A DNA stretch of 64,000 nt from Symbiodinium kawagutii (taxonomy: Eukaryota > Sar > Dinophyceae > Suessiales > Symbiodiniaceae), in assembly GCA_009767595.1 (NCBI GenBank), contig VSDK01018072.1:1-64000 (forward strand), read 5' to 3'. Positions 22,840 to 34,127 of this stretch are shown in pieces (within the stretch, counting starts at the first letter, position 1; every line of letters begins with the position of its first letter). A program made the position numbers and the translations under genes. Under the pieces are notes generated by a model. That model did no database searches. It saw only the letters and a program-made list of their open reading frames with translations, and was not told the origin of the DNA.

Positions 22840-25800
22840 CTACCATCAAATTGGCGGGAATAAACTAGAAACACTGCTGGCAAGACAATTCTAAGAATGG
22901 CTGGTGAACGGCCACTCCTGGAAACCGCTCCTGGCCTCACTCCCCCTTTAAAGGGCTAGAACGGAATACCCCTGGCTCCAAATTTGTGAAACCAGCATAT
23001 CGTGATGTAACCGCTTGATGATCTCTGGTCAGGTCAGAACTCCCGGATGGAGTGCCACCATTGAATTGCCTGCGCCTGGAAAACGCCCTGAAGCATGCTG
23101 CAAACAAGGTGCTCTTCCGGCTTCTTGTCTACCACCAGAAACCAGTCCTGCAGTCAAAACCACGCTTGTCAAAATATCCAGCACAAAATCGTGACCGCTC
23201 ACCAAAAGCTACCGTGCGTAGAACATACGGGTTCATCATGCCCTGCGTTACTTTGATACAAACATGCTTGCGTATCCGGCGCAGGTCTTATTGAATTTCT
23301 TCGGTTGGTAAAGTCCCTACTATAGGCTGCACTTCTGCGGGAAACGCATGTAATCACATGTTTAAATATAGCATCGCCAGAAACCAAGAGCTTCTGCTAC
23401 ATGCTCTTAATGGGTAGCCTCAAACTCACCTGCAAGTGGTAGAAAAAATGTACAAGAGATACACAATGTGGGCTTTGCGCTTCCAGATTGCCAATGGACA
23501 ATAGGCACAGTCTTACGGCACGATCAAACTGCAATCATTCATCATGAGACATACCAAACCTCGGTACTAGTACAAAATGGTGCAAGTACATCCGATCAGT
23601 GGCGGTCAGAGATTGCAAAGCAGTGTCTCCTTGAAGAGAAAGTTGGGTCCATAGGGATCGATGTCATCCATGAGACCTCATTGCAGGCTGGTCATGCTTC
23701 CCTGCAGAATAGCCCTCCATGCGACCTGAATTTTCCCGAAAACCATGCTCAAAAGGCATTCGAAGAAACAATGATTTAATAGTGAAAACATGCGGCAACA
23801 TGAGGATGAAAAGGGGAGCACGTGCAATTATACAAGTACCAAGGCTAATAGACACAACGACGCCACTTCACGTTCGCACTGGATGCAACATAAGCAACAA
23901 AGAACTTGCAAAGGTGCTTTCTGCTCCCACGGATTGATTAATTTGGTAGAGGAGCTTCTAATATTCCATCCGAACCGCTTTTTCCTATCCAAGGTCCCCT
24001 GTCACACAATTTGGGAGACTAGTAACAAGTGCAGCACGTACCATCGCCAAAGTTGCCATGATCCGTTCTACCTCACCCCCCCCAGCAGCCCGGCAAGAGG
24101 CCACAGGTGCCACGAACCACCTGACGATCCACATGCAGCCCGGGAAAGGCGATCATTGAGGAGTTCCTGAGAAGCTGCGAAGGTGTGGCGGGATCAAGGG
24201 CTGGTTGCTGGCGTTCGTAGTCTCGCAACATCGAGACCCGTGGTTTCTACAAGGCCCCTCATCACCAACAGAAAACAATTGACTATATTAAGCCTGAAAT
24301 AGTTGGTATTGAAATCAATTTAATACATTCTGTGTAATAGTTACTGGTTTGGAAGCCTTTACTTGTCCAGCAAACCAATTCCCCGGCTGGTCATCGATCA
24401 AGTTGACTCACACAACCAAGGGCATCCAAAATTGCATGGAATAATGTCATATATGATCATGCCTGGAAAACATCCATTCAATACATGGCAATGGCAATGG
24501 TGTGCAATAATTTCTCATGGAATCCTAAAATATCTGGGGTGATACCTGTCACTTCAGATCGGGTTTTCCCAAAAAAACACCTATGGACCTCAACCACCAA
24601 CCATCTGCAAGATCTCACGCAAATTTTGGCATGCCTATCCAAACCGACAGAGGTCATATCCAGGTAGGTTGTATCCAGAATTAGGTTGACTACCTCAGGC
24701 ACTTCAATAGTCAAAGGAACCCAGAGCGAGGCTAGAAGCAAAGGGCACGGCATGGGCGGTCAAAAAATCCATGTCACTTACTTGGTGATATTTTTGTTAA
24801 TTATTAATCGGCAGGTACAGCAGGGGGAATGGCCGCTGGGGATGGATACAACACTCAACAAATCCCCCTCAGGTCCATATGCCACACTGGATCATGATTG
24901 TGGATTAGGAGTAGAAAACCTCCCGTGAAAAGAGGTAAGCCAGCGACCCAAGAAGTTGAGGTCTGGAGGGTGGAGAGTTTAACACCAAATTCGCTCCCAA
25001 TGAAAGAAAATGCTGCTCAATACATGACATGCAATCAATTGCAGATCAAATCCCAACATGCTTTTCTTTAAAAACTTTTCGCACTTGATTGAAGAGGAAC
25101 AGTGTGGATCAAGGGGGTCCAGTGATTCAACGCCAGCGTGCAATGGATCCAAACTACTCCAAGGTTCTCATCCTTGTGCGGTGCCTCTGAACGATCCTCC
25201 GTTCGGACGCCTTCAGGTCGAACACCTCCCAGGACAAAGGGAGCGCCTGCAGCATTCAGCTCCTGCCGTGGCTCAACTCATCTTCCCTGGGAGGGTAGAT
25301 CCAACAAGTTAACATATCCAATGCATGACTGATCCATATGAATGAACTCCTGACGTTTGATAGTAAATCACAAGCTATTTATGCTTAAACCTATATGGTG
25401 ATTAGTAAGAATAGTAAGAGCTGGATCTCCCATGATATCGCGCAGAGTGTATCAGTGGAGGGCAAGATTTGAGTCCCTAAACGCTTCCTGTTCAGGGTAT
25501 CATGCAAGTCTAGCGCGCTTCCATCAACCTCAAAATAATTCCAACAAGGGCCACTGCACAGATTCGCTGATTGCAGGAGCAAAGAAAAACCCTGTTAGTG
25601 CAAGTTAGTGGAAAACACTTCCTATCTGTTTCTAGGCAAATGCTCTGAACATTAGCGCCCAGTGTCAAAAAATATTTCGTCACTCTCAACTGCTCCACTT
25701 TGCGATGTCCGGTGCCGGCGAACATCCATGGGCACTGGTGACAAGCGTGATGAGCTACTGGGGGTCATCATGGACCGTCCAATTCACAGAGCTCTTGCAA

Positions 25801-26404
25801 TCCGATCAGGCTTGCGACAGCATTTCACTTCATAGTCACGAAAAGAAGCTAAACAACTGATATCAATTGATTCTATGTTAGGGATTCCGCATTTTTTGCA
25901 AGGGCATCCAAAGGAGCCGTTAAACATGGATGATACGCTGACTGGTAGGATGATGTCGCTCTTTTAGGATCTATCTTTCAGGCGAAGCCAACGTCCTTGA
26001 TCGAAGTTTTAGTTCCAGTCAGCAAGCTCGTTCCACTCATCACAAATCCTGCAGGATCAAAGTCATAAGGTCAAGTGATGTCGTGATGGGAGGATTGGGA
26101 GAAGCAGTGTGGCAACTGCCAGGCCTCAATGTACCAACGTTCCAAACACAATCTGAAGACCCTCTCCACCCTACCCGTCATACCTGGTTAACCCGCCCAA
26201 ACAAACAAAAAAGACGTAAAAACATGTAAAAACGTAATGGGGAACATCTCAATCCAATGACTGAGAGCCAGGTGGGCTCAGTCATTTTTCAAACTGTATT
26301 CCCTTGTCGCTTCGTAAAATCAGTAATTTTTCAGGACTTCCCTGCGGAAGCCTTGCGTGTAGGTGTAGACATCCACTTTCCGAGTGGGGCAGGTGAAACG
26401 CTCG
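22840..26404. other. Spacer with only weak coding hints
   Basis: A minus frame at about 24545-24710 (VVNLILDTTYLDMTSVGLDR) follows a CCTGAG acceptor and may be an exon. Another at about 25190-25270 reads MLQALPLSWEVFDLKASERR. Neither has two firm borders. The rest of 22.9-26.4 kb shows no protein-like frame longer than about 60 codons on the minus strand. Confidence 0.3.
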
Positions 26405-26652
26405 TCAAGTTCCCGTACCAAGCGCCAAACCTGAGCTGCAACGAACCAGGGGGCTCTGGGTGCAACATGTGGGGCCGACACAACATGCGCGAACCTTCGC
26501 CCGGCTACGGCGTGTCACAGGTTCTCCAAACCCCAGCTGAACCTGGGCAAGATACTCCGAAGTCAGTAGGCACTGACACGTAGCCACAGTGCAGCAGCAA
26601 CACGACCCCCGCGTCCTGAGCGAAGCTATGGAGTGCCGCGTCATGACCGGGT
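26405..26652 (-). CDS. Candidate exon region, frame unresolved
   Basis: Two overlapping minus frames look coding. One opens after CCTGAG (26652) with RPGHDAALHSFAQDAGVVLL, LHCGYVSVPTDFG. The other opens after GTGTCAG (about 26580) with CLLTSEYLAQVQLGFGEPVT, RRSRAKVRACCVGPTCC. Joining them directly would need a 13-base intron, which is not credible, so one of them is false or they belong to alternative transcripts. Confidence 0.35.
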
Positions 26653-26762
26653 CTCAGGAAGGTCATGCACAGCATCAATTGAAGCATTTCAGGTCCAGGT
26701 CCATCCAGGTGCCATATTAGTGAATGGCTTCTAGGTCTTATCATGGCAACATCCTGCAGCAT

Positions 26763-28000
26763 CTATGCTTCATCCAGCATTGCAGCTACACAAATTGGCT
26801 GCTATTCACAGGGCAATTACGATAACTTTGTGGAAACTGAAACGTCCAAAACTCCGTGGCCCATTTGCGCACCTTGGCTTTTGCATGAAGATCGTCCTGC
26901 TGCACCAAGCCACGTTGGCCAAACCAAATGGGCACAGGCTATGCATAGGCTATGCATAAGGTCATGTGAGGATATGCATGTCGAAAGCGGAGCTCAAAGG
27001 CTTGGTTTGTTTGGTGACAATGTGATGCCTATCAGGGGCTCCAAGGCTCGACTAGGAGGTCCTTCACGTGCTTGGAGAACATGATATCCCCAGTGTTGTC
27101 CTTGGCGGACCCAAGCTGCTCCAAGCTTTCAAAATTCAGCATCACTGAGCATCATTGAGCATCAACTTGCATCAACAGGTGAATCAGCATGTGAATCAAC
27201 ATGCATCAAGTGGCCTCAACCATCTTCAACATCTCCCCAAGGCTGGTCCGCTCCACACACCGCCATCCCAGCTCTGACCAGGCACAATCAAATGAGTTCC
27301 CGCTGCAATGCAAGCCTGGCAAAGCTACAGAGCAATGAGCTCCAAGCTGCTGCAGCAAAGTGCTTGGATTTTCTGGGGACTCATGGGGACTCAATTCTCA
27401 AGCCAAACTCTTGGCGCTCTTGGTACATTCTCTCCCCATCTTCGTGCCAAGAGTGCTACGAAAAAAGTTGGAAGTTCTACGACATGGTTCCACACCCTGC
27501 ACCTCAGCTACTTTGGTGCCAAGGTCATGGGATGGTCCTGTAAAATCCAACACCTTGGCGGGACACAGGAATGAATCCACAAATCACAAGTTTCTCACGA
27601 TCACCCATGATCCACTTGATGTCGAAGAAACTTCTGATGAGATGGCCCCAGTGCAGTCAAGAAATCCCATGTAAGCTGCACGTTCTCATAGGATTTCACA
27701 GCAAAAACACCGAGTCCGATGCAACTCGTGCATAGGCCACTGCTCGTTGGATGTCCTTCCGATGGAAACGGGCAATTCTGTTCTACATTATACGCCTGCC
27801 CACCCAACGCACGGGTCAGCAAATGAATAGATGGGTGCATCTATAGAGGGTTGACTGATGGATGATTGGGCACCAACAATGGAAGCTGATGGAAGCGGAA
27901 AGTGTATGCTTGTAAATTTCAGGTAATTTTGCCAAGCCCCCTTTGTCCATCTTCATGTCTACTGTCATTAGGCCGCTGACTGGTTGGGTGGCCCCGCTCT
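26763..28000. other. Spacer, no supported gene
   Basis: A plus-strand frame at about 27190-27410 and minus frames at 27398-27840 are open but short and without paired splice sites. A local TCAGCATCACTGAGCATCATTGAGCATCA-type repeat lies at 27136-27190. No feature is supported. Confidence 0.35.
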
Positions 28001-28009
28001 TTATTCAGC

Positions 28010-28300
28010 CTCAGCTTCTTCCAGGCTGCAAACATCCCCAACCCGCATCAACCCGTCGCTTTTTGCAATCGATGAAGAGGTGCAACAGCCGAAGTTCTCC
28101 AAACACAACCGGTCTGTTTGCTCCAGCCGAGGATTGCAACATGGACAAACCACTTGCTGAAGCCCTAGCGCAAGTGCCTTCAAACGACAACTGGATCCTT
28201 TTGATTCTGGGTGTCTTCTTGATACGTCACAAATCGCAATTTTCGAAAAGTGTGAAGCATGGGCATGCAATGGGATGTCTTGGCACTTGCGCCAACCTTC
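28010..28300 (-). CDS. Candidate exons, unknown protein
   Basis: Minus frames at about 28300-28190 (acceptor TTCGAAG; VGASAKTSHCMPMLHTFRKL) and 28130-28025 (NRPVVFGELRLLHLFIDCKK) look like exons followed by donor-like sites. A 238-codon plus-strand frame runs through the same region but has irregular composition and is treated as the antisense shadow. Confidence 0.3.
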
Positions 28301-28505
28301 GAACTGGTGAACCACTTTGGATTCAGGGACTCTTTGAAGATTTTCAGTGGCAGGTAGACCGTATCATGTTCGAACAGCAAAGGAGTTTGCCGCAGTTGGC
28401 ACATCATTTCGTTCATTTCTCATATTTTCCAATGCTTGGGACTGGAAAACAATTTGGATCACGGATGATCACGGTCTCACCTGGGATACAAGGATGCATT
28501 AGCGC

Positions 28506-28627
28506 CTGCGCCATCCCATGCATCGGTACATGCCGAACTTTTCACAGGCCTGGTCGCGGAAACACTTCAGGCTGCCTCCGCACCGGTAACGAAGCCGTTG
28601 CAGGTTCGACACAAATGCATCAAGCAT
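28506..28627 (-). CDS. Well-bounded exon, Cys/Arg-rich, unknown
   Basis: The exon runs from TTTTCAG| (AG at 28629-28628) to CGCAG|GCGCTA, a GC donor. It encodes LDAFVSNLQRLRYRCGGSLK, CFRDQACEKFGMYRCMGW. Four cysteines and several Arg/Tyr residues in about 40 positions suggest a small disulfide- or metal-stabilised fold. No family was recognised. The next gene in the array ends just upstream, at 28800. Confidence 0.45.
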
Positions 28628-28799
28628 CTGAAAATGATGAAACATGCCTGGGGGATTGAGAAGGATCATGAAGGTCAGAAGCCACTTTGAAGCAATGACA
28701 TGCAATGATGATTGACTCCTGCTCAAACCCGCCTAGAAACGTAGCACATTTCGCACAAGTGCTTCGCAGGAGACAGCTATGTCTTTGTCCGTGTTCCCA

Positions 28800-29345
28800 T
28801 CACTTCTTTTCGCTGGAGGTCATGTTGTGGAGCTCTTGAATGAAGCCGAAGAGCATCGCAATGGTCTGAGTGAAGCTCATTTGCCGCAGGGATGGCTCAG
28901 GCAAGTTGTGAAAATTAACTGCCCCTGAGGGACGTTGACGACTAGGGACATCTTTGGTGAACCAGCTTGCCGGCGCTGGAAGCAGTGGAAAGATCAGAAA
29001 TTCGAACAGTTCAGATTTACACAAGCCACTGCAAATGGCAACAAATGTAAAAGAATCACGATGGATCACGCATGCAAGGAGACAAGGAGACATGTCAGAT
29101 CCCACGTGTTTCCACAAGTGCTGAGACAAGCCCGTCTCGACACGTGGCTCTTTCAACAGTCTTCCCATTGAGGTCGTGCCGAGATGCGCCACATAGAGCA
29201 ACTCCTCCATGAGCTGCCATGCGCCATGCCGGCACCGCATCAAGATTGTGTCCGATGCCTCAGCCACCGAACATTTCCACAGGATTGGGTTCAGGTAGGG
29301 AATCACATGGAATCTACTGGAATATCTGGAATCATAGATAATCAT
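28800..29345 (-). CDS. 3' exon(s) of an unknown gene, ending HNMTSSEKK
   Basis: A 181-codon minus frame is open to TGA at 28802-28800. The convincing part begins after CCTACCTG (about 29299) with NPILWKCSVAEASDTILMRC, RHGAWQLMEELLYVAHLGTT and GLSQHLWKHVGSDMSPCLLA. The C-terminus is a clear amphipathic helix, LRQMSFTQTIAMLFGFIQEL, followed by a hydrophilic tail. The frame may still contain one intron around 29050-28930, where the composition is poorer. The family is unknown. This is the best candidate gene end between 16 and 35 kb. Confidence 0.5.
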   Translation of the reverse strand: MIIYDSRYSSRFHVIPYLNPILWKCSVAEASDTILMRCRHGAWQLMEELLYVAHLGTTSMGRLLKEPRVETGLSQHLWKHVGSDMSPCLLACVIHRDSFTFVAICSGLCKSELFEFLIFPLLPAPASWFTKDVPSRQRPSGAVNFHNLPEPSLRQMSFTQTIAMLFGFIQELHNMTSSEKK

Positions 29346-29859
29346 ACTGTTTGCCGCTGTTTTCTCTCCATTGGTCTCTTTTTGGCTAATGACCCGTATT
29401 CCCTACTCCGAAATAGGAAAACTAAGCAAATGCCAATCTATTTTTCCATTGCCGGCACCCAACTGCCCATCTATGCCGAGTGGTTCCCTAGAATGACCAA
29501 CAGCTGGATGTAAACCAGCACACTACCTGGTTGAAATGGGGCTGGCTGCAGCTGCAGCAATGCGGTAGGACCCCCTACCAGCCAACGAAAAAAAGAAAAA
29601 CACATAAACGGACAAACAAATGCTATATTATTGTTTACCTCGTTGAAAAAAGCGCTGGAAAAACATGGGAGCTCAATATACATCTTGCCACCTCGTGTTC
29701 AGAAGTCCAATCTTGCAGGCCATGACATGTCAAGTTTGACTATTCCTCTCAAGTAGGCCCAGACCGATAAGTAAATGGGAAAGGGGAACCTGAACAAAAT
29801 GCACCATTTTCACCCACCATTTTTTGACAATGGAAAGCACCAAAAACAAATGCCTAGGC

Positions 29860-29973
29860 CCTGCCAGACGGGGCACCTCACCATGGACCTTATCTCTGTC
29901 CGAAAACGCGTGGAACGCTAACGCCGACAGCTCACCGGTAGCTTTGATGCCAAGATTCTCTGCGCTTGTTGAC
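29860..29973 (-). CDS. Well-bounded exon with GC donor, unknown protein
   Basis: The exon is 114 bases from TTCTGAG| (phase 2) to GCAGG|GCCTAG (GC donor, phase 2). It encodes STSAENLGIKATGELSALAF, HAFSDRDKVHGEVPRLA. It starts and ends in the same phase, so it can be skipped without a frameshift. The family is unknown. Confidence 0.45.
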
Positions 29974-30180
29974 CTCAGAATTACCAAAGTCTGAGCCTAT
30001 CCTGCTGTCTGAGCAAACAGCAAAGCAAAATACCTGGGCAGCATAATCAGTGACAATCATTATGAGCCACCCAATTGACATGCAAATTTTCTATGGTGGT
30101 CTAGTGTGCGATTGAACTCATGCCTTTGGAACTGTACAAAAGAAGCCATCCAAACTACAAACTCCTGGTTTTTGTCTTTT

Positions 30181-30182
<2 letters not shown>

Positions 30183-30214
<32 letters not shown>
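30183..30214. repeat. (CT)n microsatellite
   Basis: A short CT run with two TTTTT interruptions. It explains the Arg/Glu-repeat minus frame (30118-30405), which is otherwise unsupported. Confidence 0.9.
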
Positions 30215-30216
<2 letters not shown>

Positions 30217-30992
30217 CTCTCTTTTTCCGTGAGCTTTTGCCAGCGTCAGCTGATTCGTAGCCCCCGATCTTGCACAGGTTTCCCAACATTCTGCCACATT
30301 CATTGAGGTTTTATAGGTTTTCCTTCCGCAGTCCTGACAGTGACTAAGTTCTACTGGTCGTGTCCCAGTCAGGTCTGCGGCCCAGTTGCGCAGTTTGTAG
30401 AACAACGCCAGTGGGAAGAAAATACTCAGGCCTCAGTGGAGGCGAAACGCGCCACAGGGCTGCGCCATGGGCAAGTCGTTGCCTCATCTAAGGCGCCTGT
30501 TGAGCGGGTGCCGGGGCCACGACTTTGGATGCCTCCTTCTCCATGCTTAGCTTACACCAAACGAACCCAAACTTGATCAGTCATTTGACATGCCAGTGGA
30601 GCCAGGGTCTTCCAGGGTTAGACCATCACTGATGTTTGAAGCCAAGATTCAGCTCCCAAAGATTGCGGACACCAAGCTGATGACGCTCTGCGTGGCGGCA
30701 AAAACATGTCGAAGAATGTGAACAGCAGCAGCTTACATCAATCCGGGTTTCGCCCAAAGCTCATATCAAGCATCATATAGCATGATCAATCATATTCAGC
30801 ACTGACCGCTGACCCCTCCTATGAAACAAGAAAAGCCACAGCATTTGACACAGCCATACCCTGTGCCTTCGGAGATTCGAACAGCAGCCCAACCACAATG
30901 AGGAACAAGGCTAAGGCCTAGGAGTGGCTTCACCAATCCGAGCCATTCCAAGCCTCACCTGAGAGGTCTGAAAGCTTGACCCCCAAAATGTC

Positions 30993-31220
30993 TCAGTGCA
31001 GCTGCCGTTTTCCACAACGGTGTTCCACTATATTGGCGATAATAACAGCTTCAAAAGCCCACTTTGGTGAGGGAAATGATTCAAGACAGGTTGCCTTTGA
31101 GGAATTCTGTTGCTTGGTGTCCTGTGACATTGTCATGGTGCCACTCAACGGGGCCTTGAACTTGCCGTTTGTCAGAGCCAAGAAACTGATCGACAGGCGA
31201 TGTTTTCCTGACAGGTAGCA
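30993..31220 (-). CDS. Candidate last exon, unknown protein
   Basis: After CCTGTCAG (about 31215) the minus frame reads KHRLSISFLALTNGKFKAPL, SGTMTMSQDTKQQNSSKATC, then KWAFEAVIIANIVEHRCGKR and TGA at 30995-30993. A Ser/G/Thr-rich middle separates two folded-looking ends. A second minus frame over the first half (KTSPVDQFLGSDKRQVQGPV) is also open, so the frame is not certain. The family is unknown. Confidence 0.4.
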   Translation of the reverse strand, partial: CYLSGKHRLSISFLALTNGKFKAPLSGTMTMSQDTKQQNSSKATCLESFPSPKWAFEAVIIANIVEHRCGKRQLH

Positions 31221-33923
31221 GCTCAGCATTTGAGGACGAGAAGGAGCATGTGCGTATTCTTGGTGACTGCGAGAGAGAAAGCCAACATAGTGAGTTCTTA
31301 GGTGATGTGCTGAGCCAAGATGAACCAATGGACGTGACTACGAAGGCACAAATCCCTGGCTTCATGCCTTTGTGATGTCACGACTCGATCCTAAGGCCTA
31401 CAGAGTCCTACTCCAAACGGAGGGGGTGCACCAGTCCACCAAGCAGAACATCAGTGAGATGAAATCATCTCCTCCCCGCATCTCCCCTGGCCTTAGAAAG
31501 GGGAACTGAGAGGCTTCCCTTCGCAACGCTTTCAAAGAAGCTGATCACAGTGAAGAAGATAAGCGGATAACTGATCCTTGCTGGCCCATGGGCTGCTGTT
31601 TATGTATGCTAGTGTGACTCGGTGATGTGTGTTGAGAACGGCCCACTAACTGCCGATGACTCATCGTCTTAAATGAGAATCTTCTACTATAGCCCAACCG
31701 TACGGAACCCCAACATGTTCCGAGCCAATGCGTTTGGACGTTCTTGGAACGGCCTATCCACTCCGATACAACTGCAATATTCGCCCTGGTCTAGCCACAG
31801 GCTCTCAACTTTCAGTGTGAAGCGCCCAAATTCAAAACCAAACATGAATGATCATGAATGTCTTCTTTCCAAGATCCATCAGAAACTTAACACAGACACC
31901 GCACAAACACAGCATGACACCAGACACCACCCTCCGGCTTGGCCAAAGGTGCAGGAGATTCACAGTGACGCCCACAGATGCAACAACTGGCACATCGTGC
32001 AGCGATACCACAGCAGCTGGATGATACAACATGTTGCAGAACGTGGTAGGTGAATTGGGCAACTTGAAATCGCAGATAGATTGAGATGGTTTCCATGCAG
32101 CTGACCTGACTAGCACATGTTGTAAGAGCTGTTGTTCCTACGGTGCAGTCGCTAGACATCGCTAGACATGGCTACCTGTGATTTCAGGTCTCCCGAGAGG
32201 AGGCGAGCGCAGTGCTCGACTGCTGACATTTGCCACCAAAGTGTGAAAACTGACCGACCTAACCTGACCTAACTTACCTTTACCCTGACTTTAACCATGT
32301 TCTACAGGTACTGTTCTACAGGTGCTAGGAATCCAGGATACTACACAACGAGATGCAAATGCCATGAGTATGCCTGGGTCAGAGTCATACAACCGACCGC
32401 CCAGTTAAACCATCAGAACCTCGCACAACTGGGGCTGGAGGCACGAGCAAAAACGGCAGCGAAGCCCTTGGAGTATTCACCCATGCCAGTGATGACCTGA
32501 GTGAGCTTCGAAACAAGAGGATCTTCCCTGTGGCTGATGGTTAATGATGGCTAATAATGGCTAATGATTGGTAATGATGGCTGATGCTGGTTTACCATGG
32601 TTGATAGCGAACAATACTGAGTTTTAACTAAGATAGATTTTATAAATCTAAGCAAATGAGTCAGAAACAAGCACCGCGACCCATTTCAGAGTTGTGAAAG
32701 AATGGGCATATTAAAATCGTAAAGGGCAGCGTCGGGAGATGGCAGTTTGCTCACCCGCCATGGTTACAAGCTTATCAGGTGATAAGGTTGCAGTTATAAC
32801 CTCCATAATGCATGGGTCAAAAAGCCATCATCAAATGTTTGTTTATACTGAAGTTGCTGCATGGCTGCTCGTAAGACTTGGGAAATCAAAGTGGTCCATG
32901 ATTTGTGATGATGCTGGACTATGTTCCCGCGTGAGCGCCACAAGTTCTTTACTTGAAGTGGCAGTCTAAGGTGCAACTTACTGTGCTGCCAAGTTGCGTT
33001 GTCCGTGACCCAAGATCCAAAACCCCAGTAGCCGCACGCCATCACAACGATGCAAAACCCCCCCACAACGAGGAAACCAATCCTGGTAACGTGACACAGT
33101 TCTCAAATCTTGGAGCGTTGAAGCAGCTAAGTGGTGATGGATCAGCTACAAGCACCGCGCAGTCCGTTCATTCGTGTAAATAATCATCACGTTATTTATC
33201 TTTCTTTGAGATTTTCGGAGGAGGGCCACACCAAGGTAGTGGCAAGGAGAACATCGGACATCGATGATCACTCTTAATATGAAGACAGTAGACAAGCCTA
33301 ACCTGAAAAGCTTCCCTACTTCTTCAGTGTGGTGCCTGTAAGTGACTTGGAAGAAATACATAATGACTCGACAGCATTCCAAGCATTCGATTCGATGGCT
33401 ATTCGTGTTGAGGAGTGACTTATTTTCTTCGGCGATTTTTGTCCCTCTCTATTTAAAAAAGGCAATTAAGTACGAACCCAGCACTACATCTATCACATCT
33501 CTGCAAATCTTCGTATCACTGAATCACAAGCCTATATTCATGTGCTTGGTCTGCGGTGTCCTCAAAGCACCAGGCAGCTCTGAAGGACTGCCTGCCGTGC
33601 CACTGAGGGAGGTGGGCAGTTGTATCTTTGTAAACGTGAAGCTCGTCCGCAACTGAAACAAGGGTCCCCCGTCCCCCTCGCTCCCCTAAAATGCACTGTG
33701 AAGGTTTCGAAGCAAGCCTCTAAAGCCTGGGATATGGCACTTGCACCAGTAAAATTGCCCAGAATGGTGCCAGTATAGAACGTCAAGAGAAGGAGTATTC
33801 TGAGAAGGAGTATTCTTAATTTCCCCATGCTTGTCCGCTCCGGGTCGAGAAATAATGCTGATGGTTGAGGATGCTGCATCATGATTCGTGGATGATGAAT
33901 CTTCTGGTTTTAGCTGGCCATAC
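31221..33923. other. Spacer with weak coding hints
   Basis: No exon with two good borders was found. Possible short exons are at about 33640-33550 (ELHVYKDTTAHLPQWHGRQS, minus) and 33760-33700 (ASAISQALEACFETF, minus). A degenerate ATGGCTAAT repeat fills 32535-32600. Confidence 0.3.
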
Positions 33924-34027
33924 TTGGCGCATAGCGGCTGCGCAATTGCACAATGCTGCGATGCCCATCTCGGGATCCCAACTCATCTGTCCACGGATGC
34001 TGGGCAAGTTGACGATGCCATCGAAAC
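33924..34027 (-). CDS. Well-bounded exon, unknown protein
   Basis: The exon is 104 bases, from CAGTAAG| (phase 1) to CAA|GTATGG (phase 0). It encodes FDGIVNLPSIRGQMSWDPEM, GIAALCNCAAAMRQ. The composition is convincing and both splice sites are canonical. Open frames on the plus strand over the same bases lack neighbours. The family is unknown. Confidence 0.5.
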
Positions 34028-34127
34028 CTTACTGGACAAGTCAATCCCAGCAACCACCGACAAAAAGGGAGAATGCAAGCAGCTGTGAACAAATTGAATT
34101 GCAAATGGACATGCTGGAGGGCTAAAC

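Noticed and set aside
27943..28659. 238-codon plus-strand frame
   Set aside because: Long for chance, but composition is uneven, there are no splice sites or family blocks, and minus-strand exons with good borders (28627-28506 and others) cover the same bases. Kept as unlikely but not impossible.
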